This document shows, piece after piece, positions 1-9,340 of a stretch of DNA of 29,814 bases. Each line of letters starts with the position of its first letter. Position 1 is the stretch's first letter. The stretch is from Echinococcus granulosus (taxonomy: Eukaryota; Platyhelminthes; Cestoda; Cyclophyllidea; Taeniidae), in NCBI RefSeq assembly GCF_000524195.1, contig NW_020170510.1, forward strand, positions 179,589 through 209,402, written 5' to 3'. A program made the position numbers and the translations under genes. Under the pieces are notes generated by a model. The model ran no database searches. It was not told the origin of the DNA and was given only the letters and a program-made list of their open reading frames with translations.

Positions 1-801
1 AACAACTGAACACCTTGTACTACAGAATGTGTCCATGAGGTGATCCCAGATTGACACCTATTGATGCGAAAACAGGGCTGGAAGCATGGAAGGGAGGGAT
101 GGATTGAGGGCGAAAGGCAAAAAGGTACTAGTTGATGCTCTTGTTTGTATCCTATATTAACCAAATGGTATTTCTTTGAGCTGTGGGCGATGCTAATCTC
201 TAATCCTTTACATTGGCAATAGCAGTAACATGATCACAAACCACAATCAAATGACTACAAACGAAATCAAATATAACATTACAGAGCAGTAGAATTGAAT
301 AGAATGGAAGGAAGGGGAAGGGAATGGACAGCTGGGAAATGGAAGGGCTACATGGAAACGGCGGATGGCTGGCGCTATGTTTGACTGCATTCTTACAACC
401 ACAAAAGTTTGTAAGAAGTGGGATTTAGAACACGCTTATGTCTTACTGGGTGGAAAGGATGAGAGATTGTTTTGATGCCTAGCTATCGTAAGAAAGCCAC
501 CTTTCTATGATCTTTCTCCATGAAATAAATTTAAACTAGAAGAATTGAATGAAAACGAGAGGAGTCATAAGTTTTTCCATCTCTAGGCCACCCAAATGTG
601 ATCCGTTTGCCATCCAAAAGAGTGGAGTGGAAGAAATGGATTCCCCGCATTTAGCCTTTTCGAAAAAAATGAGGAAGGAATTGCAAATCCTGTTAATCTT
701 TCCAAGTCATGAAAGTTCAAAGTGTGACATTAGCAGACTTTCGGTGCTGTGCCTAACCGCTGAATGCCAGATGGTGGCGAGCACCCAAATCACTACAAAT
801 A
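1..801. other. Intergenic, no gene seen
   Basis: No supported gene. A purine-rich stretch lies at about 297-350 (GGAAGG-type words). An 88-codon ATG ORF beginning at 549 runs into the GGAT repeat and looks like chance. Confidence 0.5.
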
Positions 802-904
802 GATGGATGGATTGATGGATGGATGGGGCATGTTTGGATTGATGAATACATAGGTACAGGATGGATGGATGTACACAGATAGACAAACAGATGGATAAAT
901 AAAT
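802..904. repeat. Degenerate GGAT/GATG minisatellite
   Basis: Tandem GGAT units are clearest at 802-826 and 861-870, with decayed units between and after (TTGGATTGATGAATACATAG, then GATGGATAAATAAATG). Tetranucleotide arrays like this are common in animal intergenic DNA. The decay suggests an old array. Confidence 0.8.
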
Positions 905-1391
905 GCATGGAACAGCAAGGGAAAGAGCAGAACTTGCCATATTTGATGTGTTCTTAAATCAGAAATTCCTCCAATTGCTATCCTTCAGCCAGGATATTTA
1001 TAAAACGTGTTTAAATAATTTCTTTGGGACAGGAAAATTTAATGACCCTTCTTTGCTGATCAAAGCCACCATTTGAATGAGGTCGTACCCTTCCTCATTT
1101 TTGAAACTTTTTGATCGCTCTTTTTTTCCTTTCCTTCAGCTTTTTAAAGGTTCATACTTGCACACACACACAAAATCCTTTTCGCAAACTTTACTAGTTT
1201 TGAACTAAAAGTTGCACTTTCCGTCCAAATTACAACAATGAATTGTTGCTGAATAGGTGGTACTTAAAACGGGGCGACGTTCTCCACCGGTCAGTACTGC
1301 TTTTACTTGCGACTTTAGTAAGTACCGGAGTACTCTCTCTTCCTCTTACACGGGGATATCGTAGACAGAAAGTTTATCATATCCCAAGCCC
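905..1391. other. Intergenic, short CA run
   Basis: No gene seen. A short (CA)n microsatellite sits at 1161-1172, just after a strong pyrimidine tract (about 1118-1139) that ends in TTCAG. That tract could act as a 3' splice site on the plus strand, but the sequence after it shows no convincing coding frame or donor. Confidence 0.4.
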
Positions 1392-1625
1392 ATGATGGAG
1401 AGAAAGTTGCCCCTTGCCTCGTACTTCAGTACCAGCCATCCTGTTGAGACAAACGCAGAGCCCTTCAAGGTGGGTACACCCACTACCACAACACGTCGAT
1501 GGAAGAGTGGCCGTCAAGCTTTGGGTTATGATAATTTTAGCATATCAGTTACCAGGGCCTCAGAGGGCTTAGTGATCCCCCCAGACCGCATCGATGGCAC
1601 CAATGTCGTTAATATATTTGACTAA
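1392..1625 (+). CDS. Hypothetical small ORF (77 aa), doubtful
   Basis: Starts ATG ATG GAG and runs 77 codons to a TAA at 1623-1625. The stop overlaps an AATAAA signal (1625-1630), so a transcript ending here would have a very short 3'UTR. Inside it, AAG|GTGGGT at about 1468-1476 resembles a splice donor and TACTTCAG at about 1421-1428 an acceptor, so part of it could instead be a small exon. No domain, signal peptide or family is recognised. A chance ORF next to a chance AATAAA is quite possible. Confidence 0.2.
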   Translation: MMERKLPLASYFSTSHPVETNAEPFKVGTPTTTTRRWKSGRQALGYDNFSISVTRASEGLVIPPDRIDGTNVVNIFD

Positions 1626-2714
1626 ATAAATTGTTTTTCAAAGACTAAAGAGATGTATTTTTACCCCATCATCAGCCACTACATTGTTCTAAACTCAGTC
1701 CATCCGCCTGCCCCACCAATTTGCTCAATCATTACTTAGCAAGACCGCACGAAGAACACTTGCGATCCGGCGTCACGTATATGTGACGTTGGTGAAGTAC
1801 ACTGCCTAAGCAGAAGCTATTAGTGGAGGCGAAGGAGGTGTTAAGTAGAGGTAATTGCAGTCCGCATCATGGTGCCACCATGTCGGGTTTTCTGTTACTT
1901 TTGCGGCTGCCCTTGCTGCTGCTAACTGTGGTGATTGGGGTGTGTGGGCTGTGGGCGAGGCCTTAAGGGAGTGGGTGAGTCACCCCATTGCCGGTAGCCC
2001 CCGCCCGTCCATCCGCTTGCCTGTCCGCCTGTCCGCTCTCTCTTGGCGTTGCGTAGCAGAAGTAGCAATAACAGAATAGTGTTGTCTTATACCCATGCCA
2101 TCAACCCTTCTCCTATCAACTTGTCACATCTCTGTTTCTATGGTACGCTTATTGTCTTAGCAACTGTGGGAAGTGTTCAGGTCAAGTCGAGACTTAGCTC
2201 TTCACGGATAAAAAAGAATGCAAACATGGAAGCAGACGGTAGTAAGTAGCAATTGTTTCCTGTTTTCGTGAATATATACGGCTAAAAAGAGTCGCCTGCG
2301 AACTAAGGCGTAAAATCCGAACCGGCGGACAGCAACTACCAAGCGTTTAGAAGTCCGCAATGTAAGTGTAGGGTGCAGACGTTTCTAAGGTGATCATTTG
2401 TTTGTCACACAGAATCCTGGCCGTAATACCCCCCAGCTTTCCTAGCCCACAGCCTCAGTGGCCGTTCTTGTGAACATCCAGCTCAACCGGTGCTTGACAG
2501 GTCTTACCAGGTGCCATCCAGGAGTCAAGTTGAACATAATGCTCTCGTTTGAATTGCCTACCTCATAGGCAGTAAATTTCAATCAGAATTAATCATACCA
2601 AACATTGTCATGAGACTACTTCTACCTGACAGACTGCCCATCCTTGAAGAATTGTCCATCTCTAGTGAAGACGGATGGGAAAATCTTAAAAGCTGTGCGA
2701 AAGAGGAAGGGTTT
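1626..2714. other. Intergenic, contains first palindrome copy
   Basis: No gene supported. Holds the palindrome at 1772-1787. ORFs of 60-75 codons at 1855-2249 have no recognisable features. Confidence 0.4.
1772..1787. repeat. Palindrome copy 1 (GTCAC-N6-GTGAC)
   Basis: GTCACGTATATGTGAC, an inverted repeat with one mismatched pair in the core; the symmetry extends one base each side (C...G). The left flank GCGATCCGGC resembles that of the copy at 13933 (GCGTTCGGC). It belongs to a five-copy set in this window. Confidence 0.75.
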
Positions 2715-2741
2715 GCATTCTGAAATGCACTTTATATAAGG
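2715..2741 (+). promoter_or_regulatory. TATA-box promoter candidate with upstream dyad
   Basis: TATATAAG (2734-2741) matches a strong TATA box. Just upstream is the dyad TGCATT-CTG-AAATGCA (2715-2730), whose arms are POU/octamer-like half words. A CACGTG E-box lies downstream at about 2764-2769. The first ATG after it (2779) opens only 18 codons before a stop, so any transcript is spliced, non-coding, or makes a tiny peptide. This is motif-level evidence only. Confidence 0.3.
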
Positions 2742-5537
2742 GACACAAATTCATCTTTCTTGGCACGTGGGAACGAATATGGGGATCAAGGTCTCTCCCT
2801 CCCTCTCTCCCGAAAAGTCATCTAAGCGTGGATAAAATGTTGGAAAGAGGTCGTACCGGTGTGACGGATACAGAGTGTCCCGGACCTCCAGCTGGCAGCA
2901 GCCACCACGTGGAGGGGAGCCGAGTGTTCCCAATCGGATACATGAAAGCCTTTATTTGGAATAAATGGGCTAGGATGTTGGACAGACCCTAGATATCCGA
3001 TTGGTGGAAAGCAATTCCTCCGTAAATCACGATTAAAACATTCATGCTGATATTTTCAACTCAGTCTCGAGGAAATAATTATCCAAACAGCTGATTTGAT
3101 GCCTTTGATGACAGTGTCACATAAGCATTACCTCCCAATCATCTAATCAAGGTCTGGTGTCACAAATATGTGACAGTTTTTATTGCCAATAGTTGCGCCA
3201 GATCTTGTGACAATCGGATTGGTTGCGTCTAAAACAATCCATTGTCTAATAATAAAGGATAATTATGATTTTTTACTACATAAAAAACTTTCATCTGGTC
3301 AAACAAGTTTATAACAAATTTCTTTCATTGGACCAATAAAACATGCAATTCATGAGGGTCGGTTTAACTCTGCTATGATTTTACAACATGAGCACTTTAA
3401 CCCCTATCTTTTCGTCTTTCATTTTCGTAAAGTGGCGTTCCAATTACGCCATTTTTATCAGCATCCAGTCAGGTCTTTTAAACTTGTATGGCAAAATCCC
3501 CTCTCCTGAGCCTCGCATCACATGATGGCATCGAGGGGACCACTGAAGAGAGGAAATATTAGCAAGACAAGTACGAAATAAAATAAATCACTACATTTCT
3601 AACATTTGGAAATCCAGTTCATAAATGAACACCTACACCGCTTTCGACTGAAATCAAGGTTGTTGCGGGTTTGGTTCCCCAATTGACCGCCCTCGCGAAT
3701 CACCTGTGGGATTCGTTCTTTACTCCTGTCAGCTAGACGTCCAGCATGGTACGCCTTCGTCACGCCGTTGGGGTCAGTTTTCAAATTTATTCATTTATTC
3801 ATGTTAGATTTGAGGTGAGGGTGGGACCTTTATCCTCGCTCTGAGGGCACACGCACGCAAGCTTCACCTCGGGGTGTCATCTCTGCAGCCGAATCGTGGG
3901 GTCAGCCGTTTAGCCGGGTAGAAGTAGCTCCATCACACACATCCAGATCAAAAGAACCCCGTTTGCATGAAGTCTGCAAGCAGCCTACCTGCGGTGAGAA
4001 AGGAGCAGCAACTAGCCACCACAAAGCTACAAGAAGCAAATTTCACATTATTTGGCCTCATATATGCGTGACAATTTTGAGAAACACTATCACTGGGTTC
4101 CACGATGGTTGGATAGTAAAGCAGCATCAACTCCAACTCGAGCTGAGTTATTAATTCAGTATCTCCTCGCCTTATCCACGCAGACACCATTCCCGCCATT
4201 ACTGACAAAGGCGCCAACGCTGAGTTGAATGTTCTACTGCCACCAGGGTGTCCCCTCACGAAACATATTAGTCATGGCTTGGGGATACACGTCTGATGGT
4301 GACGCGACCAGTCCTGTCGCCCTGCCCTCACCTTCTCCTTCCCTCTAGCGATGACTCAATTCTTGAAACTGAGAGGAGGCACTCGTACCACCTCTGCTTA
4401 TACCTCTCTCCAAAACAGGCGGAGTCGGGTAGAGAGAAATTAAAGACTCCAGTAGACTTCAGCCTGGTCTGACTTCAAAGGAGGAGGAGAAACAAACTCA
4501 CGCAATCGTGTCTGGCGCTTAAAAGAAGCGAGAACTTGCAAGAGAACTTCTGAATTCAGTAGCAAGTGCAGTGAAACGATAGCTTTGGCTCCACTGGCTG
4601 CTCATTAACCGCCTTGACGCCAGGACCTTCCCGTCCTTTCCTGTGACCTCCCATACCTGTACACGAATAATGAACTTTGTCGCATTTGGTGTGCTTTATT
4701 ACATCTTCAGGTTTGACTCGGCGCTCCAGGCAATAAACTGACGGTTTGGGTAAGATATCACCATTTTGACTGGCGCTTTGATGTGCCTGGTGGCACTAAT
4801 TGGCGCCTCACACGCCAGATGAAAGTGTGCAGAGGACAATTAGGTCCGCTCGCAAAATTGCGATCACTAAATCTCATTTAAGTCTGACAGGACTCGCCTG
4901 CCACAAAGCCTCCCTACGCTTACAGTACAAACCCACCTATAGCAGTAACTGAGACACCGTGATACCCTGTTTTGCTGATGCAATGAAAACGGATTCGCAT
5001 TGGATTGTGCAGATCAGAAGTTGACAATTAGAAACGGCCCAAGGAAAAGGCTCAAAGAGGCAGTTGGACAGCGAAGGAGGTGAGACCAGCAGAAGGTTTG
5101 GCCAATCGCAGCTGTGACTGCTGAATAGGAAGGAGTGACCGCTGTAAGCACCGTGGATGACACCCAAAGTAAGCCTGAGGGTGCATTCAGTCACCCTCTA
5201 TTAGACTTGCAGGTCTTCTCGGCATTCCTTCCAGCTCCAGTCATTGGCTTGGGGATAACTCGGGTGTGACAGAAGCTGTCAAACTTAATTGCAATGTTAA
5301 CTTAGGTTTGTTTGTGCAACAGCTTAGCGGCTACCCGCACACGCCCTTCGAATGCTGTCAGTTAATGCGTCCGACATTGGGGTAGGTCATGGCCGATCAC
5401 GTGGCAGGTGAGATCTATTTACGCCATGCCAACAGAAGAGGGTGACATTGACAGATCTCCTGTACTACGTGCATTCATCATAGCAGTTAAGGAAGGCAAG
5501 ATATGATAATTAGCAGAGTCCCATGCCTATGGTGACT
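2742..5537. other. Intergenic, no gene seen
   Basis: About 2.8 kb without a supported gene. It contains a CT-rich run (about 2791-2812), the palindrome at 3159, and several CCAAT/ATTGG words around it (about 3000, 3186, 3217 and 3328). The ORFs here (up to 103 codons) have compositions typical of chance frames. Confidence 0.5.
3159..3174. repeat. Palindrome copy 2 (GTCAC-N6-GTGAC)
   Basis: GTCACAAATATGTGAC, with T and A outside extending the dyad to 18 bp. The left flank AGGTCTGGTGTCACA (3150-3164) matches, at 14 of 15 bases, the minus-strand flank of the copy at 16055. Both are followed by CAGTTTTTAT, with a 12-base offset. Shared flanks argue for common descent of these two copies. Confidence 0.8.
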
Positions 5538-5567
5538 CACCATCGCCATCATCATCACCACCACCAT
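5538..5567. repeat. (CAY)n trinucleotide repeat
   Basis: Ten near-perfect CAC/CAT triplets with one CGC. No ORF context supports a coding role. Confidence 0.8.
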
Positions 5568-5813
5568 TTGGCGCCTTGAACTTTTGGCACAAGCGACATT
5601 AGCATACACGTGGGTTATTTGTAGTCGCCTGTACTACAGGTCAAAACAATCACCGTAGCTAACAACAGAAGAAGTTTCAGTCTCTTGAAGTGGAGGCACA
5701 GCCAGTGATTTACTTAATTGGAAATATACATGCATAAATACATGAAGGTGTGCAGACGTGCATGTGTACGAGGGTACAATTCACATGTAGTGAAAAGAGG
5801 GGGGTGGGGCAAC

Positions 5814-5830
5814 ATAGGGGGACCCCCTAT
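5814..5830. other. Short perfect inverted repeat
   Basis: ATAGGGGG-A-CCCCCTAT: 8-bp arms around a single A. It lies about 140 bases beyond the zinc-finger stop codon, in its presumed 3'UTR. The inner pairs must open to form a hairpin. It is followed by TCCCACTC, with no T-run on either strand, so a bacterial-type terminator is not implied. Confidence 0.7.
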
Positions 5831-5889
5831 CCCACTCTATACACAGTTTCCACCAAAAGGGAAAAAGCAACCAAAACTGGGAAGGAGGT

Positions 5890-5910
5890 GGGGGGGGAAG
5901 GGAGAGGGGG
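5890..5910 (+). other. G-quadruplex-prone G tract
   Basis: G runs of 8, 3 and 5 separated by 2-3 bases, enough for a quadruplex on the plus strand. In the zinc-finger mRNA (minus strand) the same stretch would be a C-rich part of the 3'UTR about 60-80 bases after the stop. Confidence 0.55.
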
Positions 5911-5969
5911 AGGAGAACTAAACAATTAAACAACACTGACACAAGACAGAGGAGAGGGATCACAGTTGC

Positions 5970-8432
5970 TCATACGCCATTATTAAGGATTCCCAGCCGT
6001 CTACGTGTGTGAATGAGTGCATGGCGACGAAGATCGTACATTCTAACAAAGGTGGCAGGACACTCATCACAGGCGTATGGTCGTTCTCCAGTATGCCGAC
6101 AGATGTGTTCCCGCAGCTTATTTAACTTGGGGAAAATTTTTGTGCATCCAGGCATGGGGCAGATGTGTCGCCGCTTTCCAAAAGGCCCTGAAATCACGAT
6201 TGCCTTCTCTGCCAATGCTGATGCAGAGGGTGTAGCAGCTGCCTTGCTGGAGCGTTGAACGAGAGGTAGTTTATTTGTTGAACTCGACGCCACTGAAGTG
6301 ATTGTAACATTGGGAGGAGTGGAAGTGACTGTGGATACGGGTGTAGAATCCGGATCTGCTTTAATTGTGACGTTCAAAGGAGTTTGAGGGGTTTCCTCGT
6401 TCGGCACACTCGTGACTATCGGCTGCAACTGGACGCCAGAAGAAGTCAAAGCCTGCACGAGGTTGAGAATTGTTGGCTGGGGGTTGGGAGACACTCTGGA
6501 GATGAGTGTCGGAGTCTGAGGGAACACCGCTGTCAATGTTCTTGTGGCTGGTACGGATGTGACAAGGTTTGCCACTTTGGAGGATGAAGGTTGATTTGAA
6601 TTCTGAGCATCCGAATTGGCTGCTATGTCAGCGGTTGCTGTCGCGGTTGTATGAGTCAGCAGGTGACGTTTGAGGCCATAAGGTCGACTGAATGAAGCGC
6701 CACATCCCTCCCGTTCACAAATGAACGGTCTTTCTCCAGTGTGTGATCGAACATGCTCCCGCAGTTTGTTTAGCTTCGAGTAGACCTTCCCGCAGTTTTC
6801 ATGAGGACAGATATGCTTTTTTGCAGTATCACTGCTTGTCGGTAGGAGATGGACGAGTTTGTGACGTTCGAGATCGTCGGAATTGAAGTACCGCACATTG
6901 CAATTCGGTTGATCGCAATAGAAGGGTCCAACACCGGTGTGAAGACACATGTGCTGATTGAGACGATGTCTGCGAGCATAGGAGCGATGACAATTGGTGA
7001 ATGGACAGAAATGACGTGGTCTTCGATTGTCTTCACCACTGGGCACAGCCTTCCCTTTCTCTGGGAGAACCGAGGTAACGAGGAGAGCTTTTCCAGGGTT
7101 GGGAACACGCTTCTTATGCATCGTGGAGTGTTCATAGAGATCCCGACGTCTCTTGAACCTCGAGGTACATCCAGGTTCAGGGCAGACAAAGGGTCTTTCC
7201 CCAGTGTGGATACGGATGTGTTCAACGAGGTTAAATCTCGAAGCGAAAGCCCGGGTACAGCCAGAATGTGGACATATGAACCGCTTCGGACGCGGACTCG
7301 TCTTCACAGAGGTTAGGACTGTGCCGGACCTTGTCACCAGACCGGCAACTGGTGGACTCTGTTTACCACTCATCAACGAAGTGGATCGCTCCGGTTTCAC
7401 CTGAACAGGAGTACGGGGCTGAGGGCAGACTACGTTCGGTGGTGGAGGAACATTCTTGGACGTCGAATTCCCTGTCATTGTTGAAGGAGGAGTGTTTGTC
7501 GGTTGTGAGGGTGAAGGTGTGGACGAGGAAGCAGCGATGAGACTAGTGAGAATGGGATTAGTTTGAGGAGTGCAGACTGTTGGTGCCGGGTTAACCGCAC
7601 CCCTCAAGGACATCAAACCTGGTAGCGTGGTGGAGAGCGAAGTGGCCAGATTGATTAGAGCTGAAATAAGTTGCGTAATCTCGGCTATTTGATTGTTCAG
7701 ATTGATGTTTTTATCAATTGCCACCAACTGGGCGAAGGATATCATAGATGCGGAGATGGAATTTGCCAGTTGGGTTATCATATTTGAAGTAGCACAGTTC
7801 ACGAAGATTCCATAGAGTAGCGGGTCCGTTGAAAGAAGACTTTGCAGACCTGTGTTTGAGATCGGTGTCGGAGGGGGAGGAGTAGCTGGTGTAAGGTTTA
7901 AAAGTCTAGCTGCCTGGAAGCCACTCAGTGGTTGAACCATGAAAGACGTCTGAGGAGGAATGGGGGCTGGAGAGGGCTGAAAGGTTAGCACATTGTTCGA
8001 AGAGGTGACTAGGAACCTTGGCGGTTGCTGAGTACTTTCAGCAGTTTGGTTATTCGGCTTGGCATTCAAAGCTTGAATGATTTGACTGAGCAAAACTGGG
8101 TCGGTAGTGACCACATTTTTATTGGAATCCATGGCTTCGGATGGGGGAGAAAAAGGTGGCGGTGGCGGCGGTGGTGGAGGAGGGGGTATTGGTTCCGAGA
8201 CGGCCTGAACTGCTACAACTGCTGCAGCCTCTTGCTGAGCTTGAAGAGTTGCCTCACGGAGACGATCCTCGTCAGGGTCCGTGGGCTCAACAACGACTAA
8301 TTCCTCCTCCTCGTCAATGTCCATTATGGCCCTTTTTAGTGGCTTAGGGGTGCTCGCAGATAACGAGGTAATGGGAGCTAGAGACGGTGAAGTGACTGTC
8401 GAGATGCCCTCCTTGGTCAGAGCGTCGAGCAT
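5970..8432 (-). CDS. Eight-finger C2H2 zinc-finger transcription factor
   Basis: An intronless frame, open from an upstream TAG near 8501 and ending in TGA at 5970-5972. The longest open frame begins at TTG (8489), not a usual eukaryotic start. The first ATG is at 8430-8432 (820 aa); a second ATG at 8322-8324 (784 aa) has the better context, with A at -3 and G at +4. With residue 1 at 8432, eight C2H2 fingers occur as four linked pairs: C387/C392..H405/H409 and C417/C422..H435/H439; C476/C481..H494/H498 and C506/C511..H524/H528; C542/C547..H560/H564 and C572/C577..H590/H594; C758/C763..H776/H780 and C788/C791..H804/H808. Three pairs are joined by HTGERP, the second by HTGVGP. The N-terminal part has an acidic patch (DIDEEEE), a run of about 12 prolines and a Ser/Thr/Pro/Gln-rich segment typical of regulatory regions. 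Fingers 5 and 7 share the helix KLNKLREH, so the two pairs look duplicated. Expected role: nuclear, sequence-specific DNA binding. The subfamily is not identified; TFIIIA-like wording in the fingers is suggestive only. Confidence 0.93.
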   Translation of the reverse strand: MLDALTKEGISTVTSPSLAPITSLSASTPKPLKRAIMDIDEEEELVVVEPTDPDEDRLREATLQAQQEAAAVVAVQAVSEPIPPPPPPPPPPPFSPPSEAMDSNKNVVTTDPVLLSQIIQALNAKPNNQTAESTQQPPRFLVTSSNNVLTFQPSPAPIPPQTSFMVQPLSGFQAARLLNLTPATPPPPTPISNTGLQSLLSTDPLLYGIFVNCATSNMITQLANSISASMISFAQLVAIDKNINLNNQIAEITQLISALINLATSLSTTLPGLMSLRGAVNPAPTVCTPQTNPILTSLIAASSSTPSPSQPTNTPPSTMTGNSTSKNVPPPPNVVCPQPRTPVQVKPERSTSLMSGKQSPPVAGLVTRSGTVLTSVKTSPRPKRFICPHSGCTRAFASRFNLVEHIRIHTGERPFVCPEPGCTSRFKRRRDLYEHSTMHKKRVPNPGKALLVTSVLPEKGKAVPSGEDNRRPRHFCPFTNCHRSYARRHRLNQHMCLHTGVGPFYCDQPNCNVRYFNSDDLERHKLVHLLPTSSDTAKKHICPHENCGKVYSKLNKLREHVRSHTGERPFICEREGCGASFSRPYGLKRHLLTHTTATATADIAANSDAQNSNQPSSSKVANLVTSVPATRTLTAVFPQTPTLISRVSPNPQPTILNLVQALTSSGVQLQPIVTSVPNEETPQTPLNVTIKADPDSTPVSTVTSTPPNVTITSVASSSTNKLPLVQRSSKAAATPSASALAEKAIVISGPFGKRRHICPMPGCTKIFPKLNKLREHICRHTGERPYACDECPATFVRMYDLRRHALIHTRRRLGILNNGV

Positions 8433-8489
8433 AATAACTGCCAGAGAAATAGACAACGCGGCTCTCACGACGCGTTTTAGATTCGTCAA

Positions 8490-8900
8490 ATGAGGCGGCT
8501 AGGCTGTGTGCGCCGCCAAACGAGTTGTCCTTCCCTGCGCTTACGGGTCACCACCAATCGGCGCGCGACCTTGGCGTGGGTCAAAGCGCGCGCGTGCGTG
8601 TATGCGCTTGCACGCCTCTCGCAATTGCGTGAGATAGACACACACTCACGCACGCACAAGCGCGAACGCACGTGTGCACCCAAACGAGGACCGCGTCTTT
8701 TGGCGCGCGCTCTCTAGCTAGCTAGCTCTCCATTTCACACTGCCACCAAGACGAGCAGCCTCTAGCTGGCCCTCTGATTGGCTAACCGACTCTGGACCAA
8801 CGGGTTGCCACCGCCTTGGTTACTGTGCGCGATCGAATTCGGCTAGGTCGGGCTTCCGGTGTTTCTCAGATAGCCCACCCTCAACATCCACACCTCGAGC
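8490..8900 (-). promoter_or_regulatory. CpG-rich promoter region of the zinc-finger gene
   Basis: Directly upstream of the minus-strand zinc-finger frame. CpG is dense, with GCGCGC words at about 8560 and 8586 and again near 8703. A perfect CCAAT box lies at 8774-8783 (AGCCAATCAG on the minus strand) and another CCAAT on the plus strand at 8554-8558. No TATA box is seen. This fits a TATA-less housekeeping or developmental promoter. Confidence 0.5.
8593..8674. repeat. Imperfect inverted repeat with nested palindrome
   Basis: Arms 8593-8610 and 8657-8674 are imperfect reverse complements; their GCGCTTG/CAAGCGC ends pair fully. The 46-base loop holds a second dyad, TCTCGCAATTGCGTGAGA, around GCAATTGC (8621-8628). 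The arms are alternating purine/pyrimidine, so Z-DNA or cruciform formation is plausible. Confidence 0.55.
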
Positions 8901-9282
8901 CGGTTTAATGTGTTGACGGGTAAGAGATTAAACACCATCCCTATCCTGTGTATGCGTGGCGGTCCTCTTTGCGGGGGTTGAACTACTTTTGTTTCAAAAC
9001 ATATGTCAACACAACGCCATGGCTTCAGCTGTCAGGTCACTTTTGAGATGGGGTGACTGTAACCAAGCCCCAAATGCAGGAGATCACAGGAAAAGTTTGA
9101 TATTACATGTGTATGCAGGTGTATGGTGATGTGCGTCGACACCAGTATTGAAAAGGCACACCGATAGCGGTGGCCTTCAAAGTTGAACTGTCGCCCCCCC
9201 ACCCGCCTCCGCCGCACCTTCTGCCCTGGCAAAACCACCGTCACAACCATGGCGTATTAATCGATTGAACTGAGGGTTAGTC
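8901..9282. other. Intergenic, no gene seen
   Basis: No supported gene. A C-rich stretch at about 9190-9225 is the only compositional feature. Confidence 0.4.
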
Positions 9283-9340
9283 GTGCGCGCGTGTGCGCAC
9301 ATGTGCGTGCGTTCACATGCATGTACGCACCTGCACGCAC
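9283..9340. repeat. Alternating purine/pyrimidine (Z-DNA-prone) tract
   Basis: 9283-9312 is 30 bases of strict GT/GC/AC alternation, resumed at 9314-9331. GTGCGTGC (9303-9310) and GCACGCAC (9333-9340) form an inverted repeat across it. This is a second such tract within 700 bases of the one in the zinc-finger promoter. Confidence 0.7.

Noticed and set aside
8025..8493. Plus-strand ORFs inside the zinc-finger gene (also 6013-7540)
   Set aside because: Antisense shadows of the minus-strand coding frame; their Gly/Arg/Trp-rich stretches mirror the polyproline and Ser/Thr codons.
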